From positions 8,208,501 to 8,272,500 of the forward strand of contig NZ_CP073720.1 in assembly GCF_025137375.1 (NCBI RefSeq): DNA of 64,000 nt, given 5' to 3'. Both the position numbers and the translations under genes were made by a program. Origin of the DNA: Dactylosporangium fulvum. GTDB taxonomy: Bacteria; Actinomycetota; Actinomycetes; Mycobacteriales; Micromonosporaceae. Shown here one piece after another: positions 25,119-33,755 of the stretch (position 1 is its first letter; the number at the start of each line of letters is the position of its first letter). The notes below the pieces were generated by a model. That model saw nothing but the letters and a program-made list of their open reading frames with translations. It searched no databases and was not told the origin of the DNA.

Positions 25119-27068
25119 TCAGGCCGGCACTGTCCACCTCTGGTTGGCGCCCGTGGTGCAGCTCCAGATCTGCAGGCGGGTGCCGTCGGCGGAGCTGTTG
25201 CCCGTCACGTCGAGGCACTTGTTCGCGTACTGGTTGACGAGCTGCTGGGTGCTCGCGTTGTACGTCCACTTCTGGCTGCTGCCGGTGTGGCAGTCCCACA
25301 GGTGCGTGACGGTGCCGTCGGCGGAGCTGGGCCCGCTGATGTCCAGGCACTTGCCGAGCGCACGGATGGTGCCGTCGGCGGCGCGGGTCCACTGCTGCGC
25401 GTTGCTGCCGTTGCACGTGTAGAGCTGCACCGCGGTGCCGTTCGCGGTGGCGGCGCCGGCCACGTCGACGCACTTGCCGGCCAGGCCGGTGATCTGGCCC
25501 GTGCCACCACCGCCCGGCGGCGGGGTGGTCGGGTTCGAGACGTTGTTCTGCCAGGTGAAGGTGGCGGTCGTACGGGCGGGCAGCGTGTAGACGAAGGACT
25601 GCCCGCTCCAGTTCACCCGGATCGACTGGGCGCTCGTGCCGCCGTTGTGCGCGATGAGCGCCTTCGAGCCGTCCGTGTTGCGCCAGGCCACGTTCTGCAC
25701 GGTGCCGTTGTTCGAGTCGATGCGGACGGCGCCGGGCCGGACGAACTTCGTCAGGTGGCCGGTCGTGTAGTACTCGATGGTGTAGTCGACCTGGCCGGCG
25801 CGCGAGCCGCCTTCCTGCACGGTGATGAGGCCGGTGCAGGTGCCGCAGCCGCCGTTGTGCGGGCCCATGTTCTGGTTGAGCGCCAGGCCCCACTTGACGA
25901 GGCTGCCGCTCCAGTTCCGGGTGTAGTTGACGATGTCGGCCATGTCCTCGTTGTGCTGGTTGCTGATCCAGGTGCCGCCGGAGTGTTCGGTGCTGAACTG
26001 CTTCACCGACGGGTACTGGTTGTGCACCTGGGTGCCGACCGACGGGTCGCCGGCGTAGCCGTGCCACGCGATGCCGCCGAACAGCGGGTCGTTACGCACC
26101 CCGGCGTCGGCGAGGATGGGGGCGCCGAAGTTCGCGTAGTCGCCGTAGTTCCAGTCGTGGATGAGCACCTTGGTGGTGATGCCGGCCGCGCGGAACGCCG
26201 GGTACACGTGGTTCTTGGTGAACTCGATGAGGCCCGACGAGTTCCAGCTCATGCCCGGGTAGTTCATGGCGGTCGGGTTGCCCGCCTGGCAGCAGTTCGG
26301 CTCGTTCTGCACCGAGATGTAGTTCACCGTGACGCCGGCCGCCTGGTACGACTGGACGTACTTCACGAGGTACTGGGCGTACATCGGGTAGTACTCCGAC
26401 TTGAGCCAGCCCATCTGGTCCATCCGGCCGTTGTCCTTCATCCAGCCGGGTGCGCTCCACGGCACGCCCTTGACCCGCAGCTCCGGGTTGATCTGCTTGG
26501 CCTGCTGGGTGAGCAGCCGCACGTTGGTGTCGTAGCCGTTGCTGCCGAAGTCGTTGAGATTGCAGCAGGTGTCGTCGAGCGACACGTTGCCGGGCCGCGA
26601 CAGGTCGGACGCGCCGATCGGGTTGCGCACGAACGACAGGCCGATGCCGGTGGTCGGGTTGAACAGCTTCTGCATCACCTGGTCGCGGGTGGCCGCGCTG
26701 ATCGGGCCGCCGCGCAGCAGGTAGGCGGTGGTGTCGGTGATCGACGCGCCGCCGCCCTCGAACGCCTGGTAGGTGACGCCCTCGTTGACGTTGATCGTCT
26801 GGTTGGCGGAGCCGCCGGCCGGGCCGAAGCTGATCGACGCCTGCTGCTGGAGGCCTCTGGTGACGTTACGGCCACCGCTGTCCGAGGTGGTCGTCAAATA
26901 GACGTTGACGGTCTCCCCCGCGGCGTACGCGCTGGGGGCCAGCACGACGGTGGTGGCCGTGGCAACGACGGCCGCGCCGACTGCGGTAGCGGCGACGATC
27001 ATGGTGCGGCTGCGGCGGGGGGCGCGGGTGCGGTGCGATGCAGGTGGGGTGGTGCCTGCTGAGGGCAT
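25119..27068 (-). CDS. Secreted GH30 glycoside hydrolase with C-terminal CBM13 (ricin-type) module
   Basis: 649 residues from ATG at 27068 (AAGGGAG upstream). N-terminal RR-rich signal peptide ending near SAYA (49). Catalytic GH30 domain: acid/base Glu256 in SVQNEPN, nucleophile Glu361 in FSTEHSG, and a C-terminal beta-sandwich typical of GH30. A Pro/Gly linker leads to a beta-trefoil with three QxW repeats (QQWTR, QKWTY, QRWTV). GH30 enzymes act on beta-glucans, xylans or beta-1,6-galactan; the exact substrate is not decidable. Faces a LacI-type regulator gene across a 412-bp AT-richer intergenic region, suggesting local sugar control. Confidence 0.93.
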   Translation of the reverse strand: MPSAGTTPPASHRTRAPRRSRTMIVAATAVGAAVVATATTVVLAPSAYAAGETVNVYLTTTSDSGGRNVTRGLQQQASISFGPAGGSANQTINVNEGVTYQAFEGGGASITDTTAYLLRGGPISAATRDQVMQKLFNPTTGIGLSFVRNPIGASDLSRPGNVSLDDTCCNLNDFGSNGYDTNVRLLTQQAKQINPELRVKGVPWSAPGWMKDNGRMDQMGWLKSEYYPMYAQYLVKYVQSYQAAGVTVNYISVQNEPNCCQAGNPTAMNYPGMSWNSSGLIEFTKNHVYPAFRAAGITTKVLIHDWNYGDYANFGAPILADAGVRNDPLFGGIAWHGYAGDPSVGTQVHNQYPSVKQFSTEHSGGTWISNQHNEDMADIVNYTRNWSGSLVKWGLALNQNMGPHNGGCGTCTGLITVQEGGSRAGQVDYTIEYYTTGHLTKFVRPGAVRIDSNNGTVQNVAWRNTDGSKALIAHNGGTSAQSIRVNWSGQSFVYTLPARTTATFTWQNNVSNPTTPPPGGGGTGQITGLAGKCVDVAGAATANGTAVQLYTCNGSNAQQWTRAADGTIRALGKCLDISGPSSADGTVTHLWDCHTGSSQKWTYNASTQQLVNQYANKCLDVTGNSSADGTRLQIWSCTTGANQRWTVPA

Positions 27069-27396
27069 CAACGAAACTCCCTTGCTCGAGACGGTCTCGC
27101 CCGCCGGCGGCGTCACGGGACGCCCCGGCGTGAGGTGATCGGCGCTCGGACCCCGTCACGCCTGGGGAAGCGGTGACGGCCCTCGACGGTCTGACGTGTC
27201 CGGAGGGCGGCCGGACACGGGCCGACGTGCTGCCGGTCCGCCGCGAGCTGCCCGGTCATCGCGGCGGTGGTACCAGGAAGGAAACACTGCAGCAGGCTAT
27301 GTGTCAATCAAACGCGTCAACTTTTATGCCTACTTAATGAAAGCCGCGACTCTGCGTGTGACAGCCGGTCACCGCGGTATCAGTATCGACTGGCAT

Positions 27397-27469
27397 CGCT
27401 CGCGAGCGGCAATCTCGGGGCCGCCACAGCCGCTAGGATCGGCCGATGATGTAACAACCTATGTAACAA
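27397..27469. promoter_or_regulatory. Candidate LacI-type operator and direct repeats between GH30 and lacI-like genes
   Basis: A perfect 12-bp palindrome CGCTCGCGAGCG (27397-27408) has the central-CG form of LacI-family operators. Further along, ATGTAACAA occurs twice (27449-27457 and 27461-27469) just before the regulator start, after a TAGGAT -10-like hexamer at 27434-27439. The remaining 27069-27396 includes an AT-rich patch at 27290-27345 that may hold the GH30 promoter. Confidence 0.5.
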
Positions 27470-27480
27470 AGGACGTGCCT

Positions 27481-28497
27481 GTGCGAAAGCGTGCAACGGT
27501 CCGGCAACTCGCGGCGGAGACCGGCCTGTCGGTCACCACGGTCTCCCGGGCCCTCAACGGACAGGACAACGTCGCGCCGCGCACCCGGGAGCTGGTGCTG
27601 CAGGCCGTCGGGCGCCTCGGCCACCAGGCGCCGCGCCGGCGCACCGACCGCGACGCCATCTACGTGCGGTGCCCGCACCTGCTCTCCGACTACTTCGGCG
27701 TGATCGTCTCGGCGATCGCGGAGGCCGCCGATCTGCACGGCATCGAGGTCACGCTCAACGCCGGCGAGGCCGCCCAGCGCAGCGACGCCCTGTCCCGCCT
27801 GGCGGGCCGGGCCGGGGTGGGCGGCGCCATCCTCATCCTGCCGCCCGAACCCGGCGAGGATCTCGTCCGCCTGCGCGACCAGGGCGTGCCCTTCGTGGTC
27901 GTCGATCCGCGCACCGCTCCCCCGCGCGACATCATGGCCGTCTCCGCCGCCCACTTCAGCGGCGCCCGCAGCCTGATGGCCCACCTGGTCGGGCTGGGAC
28001 ACCGGCGGGTCGGGATCATCGGCGGGCCCCGCGAGTGGCTGGTCACCGACGCCCGGACGGCCGGCTACCTCGCGGCGCTCGCGGACGTCGGCGTCCTGCC
28101 GTCGCCGGACCTGATGCGGTTCGCCACCGAGCCGGCCACCGAGCACGGGTACCGCGCCGCGCGTGCACTGCTCGACCGGCCGGACCGGCCCACGGCGCTG
28201 GTCGGGTTCAACGACAAGATGGCCGTCGGCGCCCTGCGCGCCGCCGCCGAGCGGGGCCTGCGGGTGCCGGCGGACCTGTCGATCGCCGGCTTCGACGACA
28301 TCGACGTCAGCCGCGCGACCCAGCCGATGCTCACCACGATCCGCCAGCCGCTCGCCGAGCTCGGCCGGATGGCGGTCACGCTGCTGATGCGCCAGCTCGA
28401 CCGGCACGAGCACGACGCGCTGCACGTCGAGCTCGCCACCGAGCTCGTCGTGCGCGGCTCCACAGGCCCCGTGCCGGAAGGGCCTGGAGCACCCTAG
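27481..28497 (+). CDS. LacI-family transcriptional regulator
   Basis: 338 residues from a GTG at 27481 (AAAGGA 8 bases upstream; a GTG two codons earlier is possible). N-terminal helix-turn-helix VRQLAAETGLSVTTVSRALN, the standard LacI motif, followed by a periplasmic-binding-protein-like effector domain with HRRVGIIGG and SIAGFDDIDVSRATQPMLTT. Divergent from the GH30 gene, which is its probable target. Expected to release DNA on binding a sugar liberated by that enzyme. Confidence 0.93.
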   Translation: MRKRATVRQLAAETGLSVTTVSRALNGQDNVAPRTRELVLQAVGRLGHQAPRRRTDRDAIYVRCPHLLSDYFGVIVSAIAEAADLHGIEVTLNAGEAAQRSDALSRLAGRAGVGGAILILPPEPGEDLVRLRDQGVPFVVVDPRTAPPRDIMAVSAAHFSGARSLMAHLVGLGHRRVGIIGGPREWLVTDARTAGYLAALADVGVLPSPDLMRFATEPATEHGYRAARALLDRPDRPTALVGFNDKMAVGALRAAAERGLRVPADLSIAGFDDIDVSRATQPMLTTIRQPLAELGRMAVTLLMRQLDRHEHDALHVELATELVVRGSTGPVPEGPGAP

Positions 28498-28634
28498 GTC
28501 CGCTACTCGTGATCGTTACGGCGTGACCCGAGGTTGACAGGCAAGTAGCGACTTGCATAACGTCCTGGAGTATCGAGGTCGCGGGTCTGGTCGCGGCGCC
28601 TCGACACCCTCGAACGACACCTGGAGGAGAACCT

Positions 28635-29144
28635 ATGGCCCTCGGAACCCTGGAAACGATCGACGACCGCCCGTCGCTGCGCTTCGACCGCACCCTCGCC
28701 TACCCGGTCGAGCGCGTGTGGCGGGCCGTCAGCGTGCCGGCAGAGCTCGAGCGCTGGTTTCCCGCAGCCGCCGACTGGACACCGGCGACGGGTGAGACCT
28801 TCGAGGCCGGCGGCGCGACCGGCGAGGTGACTGAGGTCGATCCACCCCACCGCCTGGCCTGGACCTACGCCGGCCAGCTCTACAGCTTCGAGCTGGCCGC
28901 TCACGGAGACGGCTGTCGGTTGATCTTCACCAACGTCATCGACGACCGCGCGCTCGCAGCGCAGACCGCGACCGGCTGGGAGACCTACCTCTCGCGGCTC
29001 GAGCCCCATCTCGCCGGCGGTCACCTCTCCGAAGCGGAGGCACACGAGCCGTGGGGGGAGATTCACGAACGCTACGCCGAGCACTTCGGGGTCGACCCGA
29101 CGCCGGGACGGCGCTTCGCGGCGGCTCTGCGCGCCGGTCAATGA
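28635..29144 (+). CDS. SRPBCC (AHSA1-like) domain protein
   Basis: 169 residues with a Bet v1-like helix-grip fold: FDRTLAYPVERVWRAVSVPAE at the start, VTEVDPPHRLAWTYAG in the middle, and an amphipathic C-terminal helix. CTGGAGGAGA lies 4-6 bases before the ATG. Such proteins bind hydrophobic ligands or act as co-chaperone-like domains; actinobacterial relatives often follow ArsR regulators, but none is adjacent here. Confidence 0.88.
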   Translation: MALGTLETIDDRPSLRFDRTLAYPVERVWRAVSVPAELERWFPAAADWTPATGETFEAGGATGEVTEVDPPHRLAWTYAGQLYSFELAAHGDGCRLIFTNVIDDRALAAQTATGWETYLSRLEPHLAGGHLSEAEAHEPWGEIHERYAEHFGVDPTPGRRFAAALRAGQ

Positions 29145-29168
29145 CGCAACAGACGCTAGGTTCGACGC

Positions 29169-30557
29169 ATGACCAGGGTGGCGGAGCGTGTCCGCACGTG
29201 GGTCCGGCGACGGCTCGGCGTGCGGATGCGCTCCGCCCTCGCGGCGGCGGCGGTCGTGGCGGTCGCCTCGGTGCTCACCGGCGTCGCGTTTGTGGTCGCG
29301 GCCCGGTTCATCCTCACCGGCAACGTCGACCAGTCCACCAGCCAGCGCGCCGCCCAGGTGGTCGGCGCGCTGGGCGACCCTGACCCGGCGAGCCTCATCG
29401 CCGTCATGCGCCCGTCTCCCCGGGACCGCACCGTCGTCCAGATCGTCGACCCGGCGGGGCGGGTGGTGGCGGCGTCGGCGGCGATCGGCGGCGCCGGCCC
29501 GATCTCCTCGCTGCGGCCCGCGCCGGGCCAGACCCGGCGGGAGCAGCGCCGTCTGGAGACCGCGCACAACGAGTGGTTCCGCGTCGCCGCGGTCGGCGCC
29601 ACGACCCCGGACGGCCCGCGCACCGTCCTGGTCGCGCAGTCCCTCGACGAGATCGACGACGGCACCGAGGCGGCGATCGGCGCGCTGGCCGTGGGCCTGC
29701 CGGTGCTGACGCTGGTCGTGGGCGCGGCCACGTTCCTCTTCGTGGGCCGCACGCTGCGCCCGGTCGACGCGATGCGCCGCCAGGCGGACACCATCACCGC
29801 CCGGAACCTGCACACCCGGCTGCCGGTCCCGGCCGCCGCGGACGAGATCGCCGCCCTGGCCACGACGATGAACACCATGCTCGACCGGATCGAGGCCGCC
29901 ACCGCCGCTCAGCGCCGGTTCGTCGCCGACGCCTCCCACGAGCTGCGCAGCCCGCTCGCCACCGTGCACGCGGGTCTCGACATCCTCGCCGCGGCCGACC
30001 TGCCGCCCGCCGCCCGCGCCAACGTGACCCGCATGCACCGGGAGAGCGACCGGATGGCGCGTCTCGTCGCCGACCTGCTGCTGCTCGCCCGCATGGACGA
30101 GTCCGGGCTGCCGCTGCGCCGCGCGGACGTCGACCTCGACGACCTCGTCTACGCCGAACGCGAGCGGCTCCGGGCCGAACGACCCGAGCTGCGGATCGTC
30201 GCCCACGTCACACCGGTTCGCGTCCACGGTGATCCGCACCATCTCCAGCGGGCCCTGCGCAACCTGCTCGACAACGCCGCCAGGCACGCGAAGAGCACCG
30301 TCGAGCTGCGCCTCGCACGTGACGGCGGCACGGCGGAGCTGACCGTGCGCGACGACGGCCCGGGAATCGCGGCGGCGGACCGGGACCGTGTCTTCGGCCG
30401 GTTCGTCCGCCTCGACGACGACCGCTCCCGCAGCGGTGGCGGCACCGGCCTCGGCCTACCGATCGCCCGGGACATCGTCGCCGCGCACGGTGGCACGCTC
30501 ACGGTGGACGACGCTCCGGGCGGCGGCGCACTGCTGCACATCCGGATTCCGGCCTGA
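29169..30557 (+). CDS. Sensor histidine kinase (HAMP, HisKA, HATPase)
   Basis: 462 residues. Transmembrane helices at about 22-47 and 170-193 enclose a ~120-residue extracytoplasmic sensor; HAMP domain after TLRPVDAMRR; phospho-acceptor His257 in DASHELRSPL; N-box NLLDNAARHA and G-boxes DDGPGIA and GGTGLGLPI. No regulator is directly adjacent; the OmpR-type regulator at 31391 follows after a DedA gene on the same strand and is the obvious partner. Signal unknown. Confidence 0.92.
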   Translation: MTRVAERVRTWVRRRLGVRMRSALAAAAVVAVASVLTGVAFVVAARFILTGNVDQSTSQRAAQVVGALGDPDPASLIAVMRPSPRDRTVVQIVDPAGRVVAASAAIGGAGPISSLRPAPGQTRREQRRLETAHNEWFRVAAVGATTPDGPRTVLVAQSLDEIDDGTEAAIGALAVGLPVLTLVVGAATFLFVGRTLRPVDAMRRQADTITARNLHTRLPVPAAADEIAALATTMNTMLDRIEAATAAQRRFVADASHELRSPLATVHAGLDILAAADLPPAARANVTRMHRESDRMARLVADLLLLARMDESGLPLRRADVDLDDLVYAERERLRAERPELRIVAHVTPVRVHGDPHHLQRALRNLLDNAARHAKSTVELRLARDGGTAELTVRDDGPGIAAADRDRVFGRFVRLDDDRSRSGGGTGLGLPIARDIVAAHGGTLTVDDAPGGGALLHIRIPA

Positions 30558-30675
30558 CCTGGCGCCGCTCGTGGTGGCCGGGCGCCGAGCCTGCTGGCAG
30601 CGACGTTCAACCTTCTCTCAGGATTCGCCGCCTACCGTTCGCCGGGAACCGTCGAGACCCGAGGAGACCCGATCC

Positions 30676-31329
30676 GTGCTGGCCCAGTCCCTGACCCTCG
30701 CGGTCGGCCCCCAGTTCCTCGACCCCGAGTGGCTCATCTCCACCTTCGGCCTGATCGGGATCCTGGCGATCGTCTTCGCGGAGTCCGGCCTGCTGATCGG
30801 TTTCTTCCTGCCGGGTGACTCGCTGCTGTTCACCACGGGCCTGCTGGTCGCCGGCGAGCAGTACCTCCACCAGCCGCTGTGGCTCGTCTGCCTGCTCATC
30901 GCCGTCGCGGCGGTCGCCGGGGACCAGACGGGGTACCTCTTCGGCAGGCGGGTCGGCCCGGCGCTGTTCCGCCGCCCCGACGCCCGGCTGTTCAAGCAGG
31001 CCAACCTGTGCAAGGCCCAGGAGTTCTTCGCACGGTACGGCGCCCGCTCGATCGTCCTGGCCCGGTTCGTGCCCGTGGTGCGCACGTTCACCCCGATCGT
31101 CGCCGGGGCCGGCGGGATGCACTACCGCACGTTCGTCGTTTACAACGTGCTCGGCGGTGCGGTGTGGGGCACCGGCGTGACGGTGCTCGGCTACTTCCTC
31201 GGCCAGGTCGCGTTCGTGCGGGACAACATCGAACTGATCCTTATCGGCATCGTCGCGCTCTCCGTCATCCCGATCGCCGTCGAGCTGCTGCGGGCCCGCG
31301 CCCGCTCGCGCCGGTCCGCACACTCCTGA
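30676..31329 (+). CDS. DedA family (SNARE-associated) membrane protein
   Basis: 217 residues from a GTG at 30676 with GAGGAG about 9 bases upstream. Four to five membrane segments with the DedA signatures FAESGLLIGFFLPGDSLL, LARFVPVVRTFTPIVAGAG and YNVLGGAVWGTG. DedA proteins are undecaprenyl-phosphate or phospholipid flippase/scramblase-like proteins needed for envelope integrity. Lies between the histidine kinase and response regulator genes, hinting at envelope-stress signalling. Confidence 0.92.
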   Translation: MLAQSLTLAVGPQFLDPEWLISTFGLIGILAIVFAESGLLIGFFLPGDSLLFTTGLLVAGEQYLHQPLWLVCLLIAVAAVAGDQTGYLFGRRVGPALFRRPDARLFKQANLCKAQEFFARYGARSIVLARFVPVVRTFTPIVAGAGGMHYRTFVVYNVLGGAVWGTGVTVLGYFLGQVAFVRDNIELILIGIVALSVIPIAVELLRARARSRRSAHS

Positions 31330-31390
31330 GCGCCGGGCGACGCAGGATGATGGGCACCGGAATCTGATGGGCGCCGGATTGGAGGACACG

Positions 31391-32077
31391 GTGCGGGTGC
31401 TCGTCGTCGAGGACGAGACAGGCCTCGCCGAGACGATCAAGGACGGCCTCGGCGCGGAGGGCTTCACGGTCGACCTCGTGCACACCGGTGTCGACGGTCT
31501 CTGGGCTGCGACGGAGACGCCCTACGGCGCCTACGACGCCATCGTCCTCGACATCATGCTGCCCGGGCTGTCCGGCTACGAGGTGTGCCGGCGGCTGCGC
31601 GCGCAGGAGGTCTGGACGCCGGTGCTCATACTCACCGCGAAGGACGGCGAGTACGACCAGGCCGACGCCTTCGACCTCGGCGCCGACGACTACATCGTCA
31701 AGCCGTTCTCCTTCGTGGTGCTGGTCGCCCGGCTGCGGGCGCTCATCCGCCGGGGCGCACCCGAGCGCCCCGTCGTGCTGAGCGCCGGCGATCTGCGCCT
31801 GGACCCGGTGCAGCGGCGCGTGACCCGGGGCGCCGACGAGATCTCCGTGACGGCGCGGGAGTTCGCGCTGCTGGAGTTCCTGCTCCGGCACCCCGGCGAC
31901 GTGCTCAGCCGGACGGCCATCCTCGAGAACGTCTGGGACGCACACTTCGACGGCGACCCCAACATCGTCGAGGTCTACGTCGGATATCTGCGGAAGAAGA
32001 TCGACCACCCGTATGGCCGCAGCGCCATCCGCACCGTCCGCGGGGCCGGCTACCGCCTGGATCCCGACGGCGGCTGA
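31391..32077 (+). CDS. OmpR-family response regulator
   Basis: 228 residues from the GTG at 31391 (GGAGG 4-5 bases upstream; the ATG at 31367 is less likely). Receiver with Asp54 as acceptor, Lys104 in KPFS; C-terminal winged helix with TAREFALLEFLLRHPGDVLSR and GYRLDP ending. Probably receives phosphate from the histidine kinase at 29169-30557. Followed at 30 bp by the chemoreceptor-like gene. Confidence 0.93.
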   Translation: MRVLVVEDETGLAETIKDGLGAEGFTVDLVHTGVDGLWAATETPYGAYDAIVLDIMLPGLSGYEVCRRLRAQEVWTPVLILTAKDGEYDQADAFDLGADDYIVKPFSFVVLVARLRALIRRGAPERPVVLSAGDLRLDPVQRRVTRGADEISVTAREFALLEFLLRHPGDVLSRTAILENVWDAHFDGDPNIVEVYVGYLRKKIDHPYGRSAIRTVRGAGYRLDPDGG

Positions 32078-32106
32078 ACCCGCTCAACCTGGCCGGCCGC
32101 CTGCCG

Positions 32107-33753
32107 ATGTCCGGTGTGAACCCCCTTCGCACCGATCGGATGTGGAACGACACCATGCGGACTGGCTCTGACTCGCAGCGTGCCGCCGGCCCGGCGGGCT
32201 GGCTCGCCGACCGCCGGATCCGGACCAAGATCCTGTTCGCGCTCACCGCGATGGCGCTGACCGCCGTGCTCACCGGCGGCTTCGCGCTGTCACGGATGTC
32301 GGTGACGGACAAGCAACTCGGCGAGATCCGCGAGCACAACGTGCAGGCCCTCCTGCTGCTCAGCCAGATCCGCGGTGCCCAGTCGATGATCAACCACAAC
32401 GACGCCGTGCGGCTCAGCTCCCCGGAGGACCCGAACGCCCAGGCCGCCGCCGCCCGGGGCACCGCCGTGGCGATCGAAGAGCTCGACACCGCCCTGGCCG
32501 CCTACCAGCGCCAGCACAAGAGCCCCGAAGCCCAGCGGATCGCCGACGAGTTCACGAGCCTGTGGCAGCAGTTCAAGGACGCGATGGCCGCAGTCCAGGC
32601 CGGTCGGGCGCCGACGATCGACTTCAACGTCGTGGTCCCCGGGATGGAGGACGCGATCGACAAGCTCTCCGCGGAGGAGGCGACCGAGGTCGAAGCGGCG
32701 GTCGACTCCGCACACTCCCAGTACTCGACGGCCCGGCTCCAGGTGCTGCTGACGCTCGTGACCGGCCTGGTCGTGGCGACGGCGCTCGCGCTGGTCGTGT
32801 CGGCGTCGATCACCCGCCGCCTGACGCCGGTCGTCACCGCCATGGACGCGATGGCCGACGGCGACCTGTCACGGACCGCCGCGGTCGGCGGCCGGGACGA
32901 GATCGGCACGATGGCCGGCGCGGTGAACCGGGCCACCGCGAGTGTCCGCGAGACCGTCGGCGCGCTCGCCCGCAGCGCGGACCTGGTGGCGCGCAGCTCC
33001 AGCCAGCTCGACTCGGTCACCGCCGGGGTGGCCGGCAGCGCCCGGTCGGTGTCGGAGCGGGCCGGGACCGCGGACCGCACCGCGTCGCAGGTGTCGGACA
33101 ACGTGCGGACGGTCGCCGAGGCGTCGGAGCAGATGTCGGCGTCGATCCGCGAGATCGCCCGCAACGCCAGCGAGGGCGCTCTGGTCGCCGAGCAGGCGGT
33201 CACGGTGGTCAGCACCACCAACCGGACCGTGACGAAGCTCGGCCAGTCGTCGGCCGAGATCGGCAACGTGGTCAAGGTGATCACCTCGATCGCCGGGCAG
33301 ACCAACCTCCTCGCGCTCAACGCCACCATCGAGGCGGCCCGGGCGGGCAAGGCGGGCAGGGGCTTCGCCGTCGTCGCCGGCGAGGTGAAGGAGCTGGCCC
33401 AGGAGACGGCCCGCGCCACCGAGGACATCGCCCGGCGGGTCCAAGCCATCCAGGCCGACACCGACAGCGCGGTCGCGGCGATCGAGCAGATCAGCACGAT
33501 CATCGGGCAGATCAGCCAGTACCAGACCTCGATCGCCTCGGCGGTCGACGAGCAGACGGCCACCACCGGCGAGATGACCCGCAACGTCGGCGCGGCGGCC
33601 GGGGGTGCGAGCAGCATCGCCACGACGGTCGCGGAGGTCGCCTCGGCGGCCGAGGAGACCAACCGCAGCGTGGCCGCGGGCCGTGCGGCGACCGCGGAGC
33701 TCGCCGACCTGTCCCGCGAGCTGCAACGGCTGGTCGCCCGCTTCACCCACTGA
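32107..33753 (+). CDS. Methyl-accepting chemotaxis-like receptor (4HB, HAMP, signalling domain)
   Basis: 548 residues from ATG 32107; ATGs at 32140 and 32155 are alternatives and none has a clear Shine-Dalgarno. Two transmembrane helices bracket a four-helix-bundle sensor (DKQLGEIREHNVQALLLLSQ ...), then HAMP (TRRLTPVVTAMDAMADGD) and a cytoplasmic coiled-coil signalling domain with the receptor hairpin tip SIAGQTNLLALNATIEAARA. No CheA/CheW genes are in the window, though CheB- and CheR-like genes lie 8 kb away. In such actinomycetes this may serve a non-motility pathway. Confidence 0.9.
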   Translation: MSGVNPLRTDRMWNDTMRTGSDSQRAAGPAGWLADRRIRTKILFALTAMALTAVLTGGFALSRMSVTDKQLGEIREHNVQALLLLSQIRGAQSMINHNDAVRLSSPEDPNAQAAAARGTAVAIEELDTALAAYQRQHKSPEAQRIADEFTSLWQQFKDAMAAVQAGRAPTIDFNVVVPGMEDAIDKLSAEEATEVEAAVDSAHSQYSTARLQVLLTLVTGLVVATALALVVSASITRRLTPVVTAMDAMADGDLSRTAAVGGRDEIGTMAGAVNRATASVRETVGALARSADLVARSSSQLDSVTAGVAGSARSVSERAGTADRTASQVSDNVRTVAEASEQMSASIREIARNASEGALVAEQAVTVVSTTNRTVTKLGQSSAEIGNVVKVITSIAGQTNLLALNATIEAARAGKAGRGFAVVAGEVKELAQETARATEDIARRVQAIQADTDSAVAAIEQISTIIGQISQYQTSIASAVDEQTATTGEMTRNVGAAAGGASSIATTVAEVASAAEETNRSVAAGRAATAELADLSRELQRLVARFTH

Positions 33754-33755
33754 CG

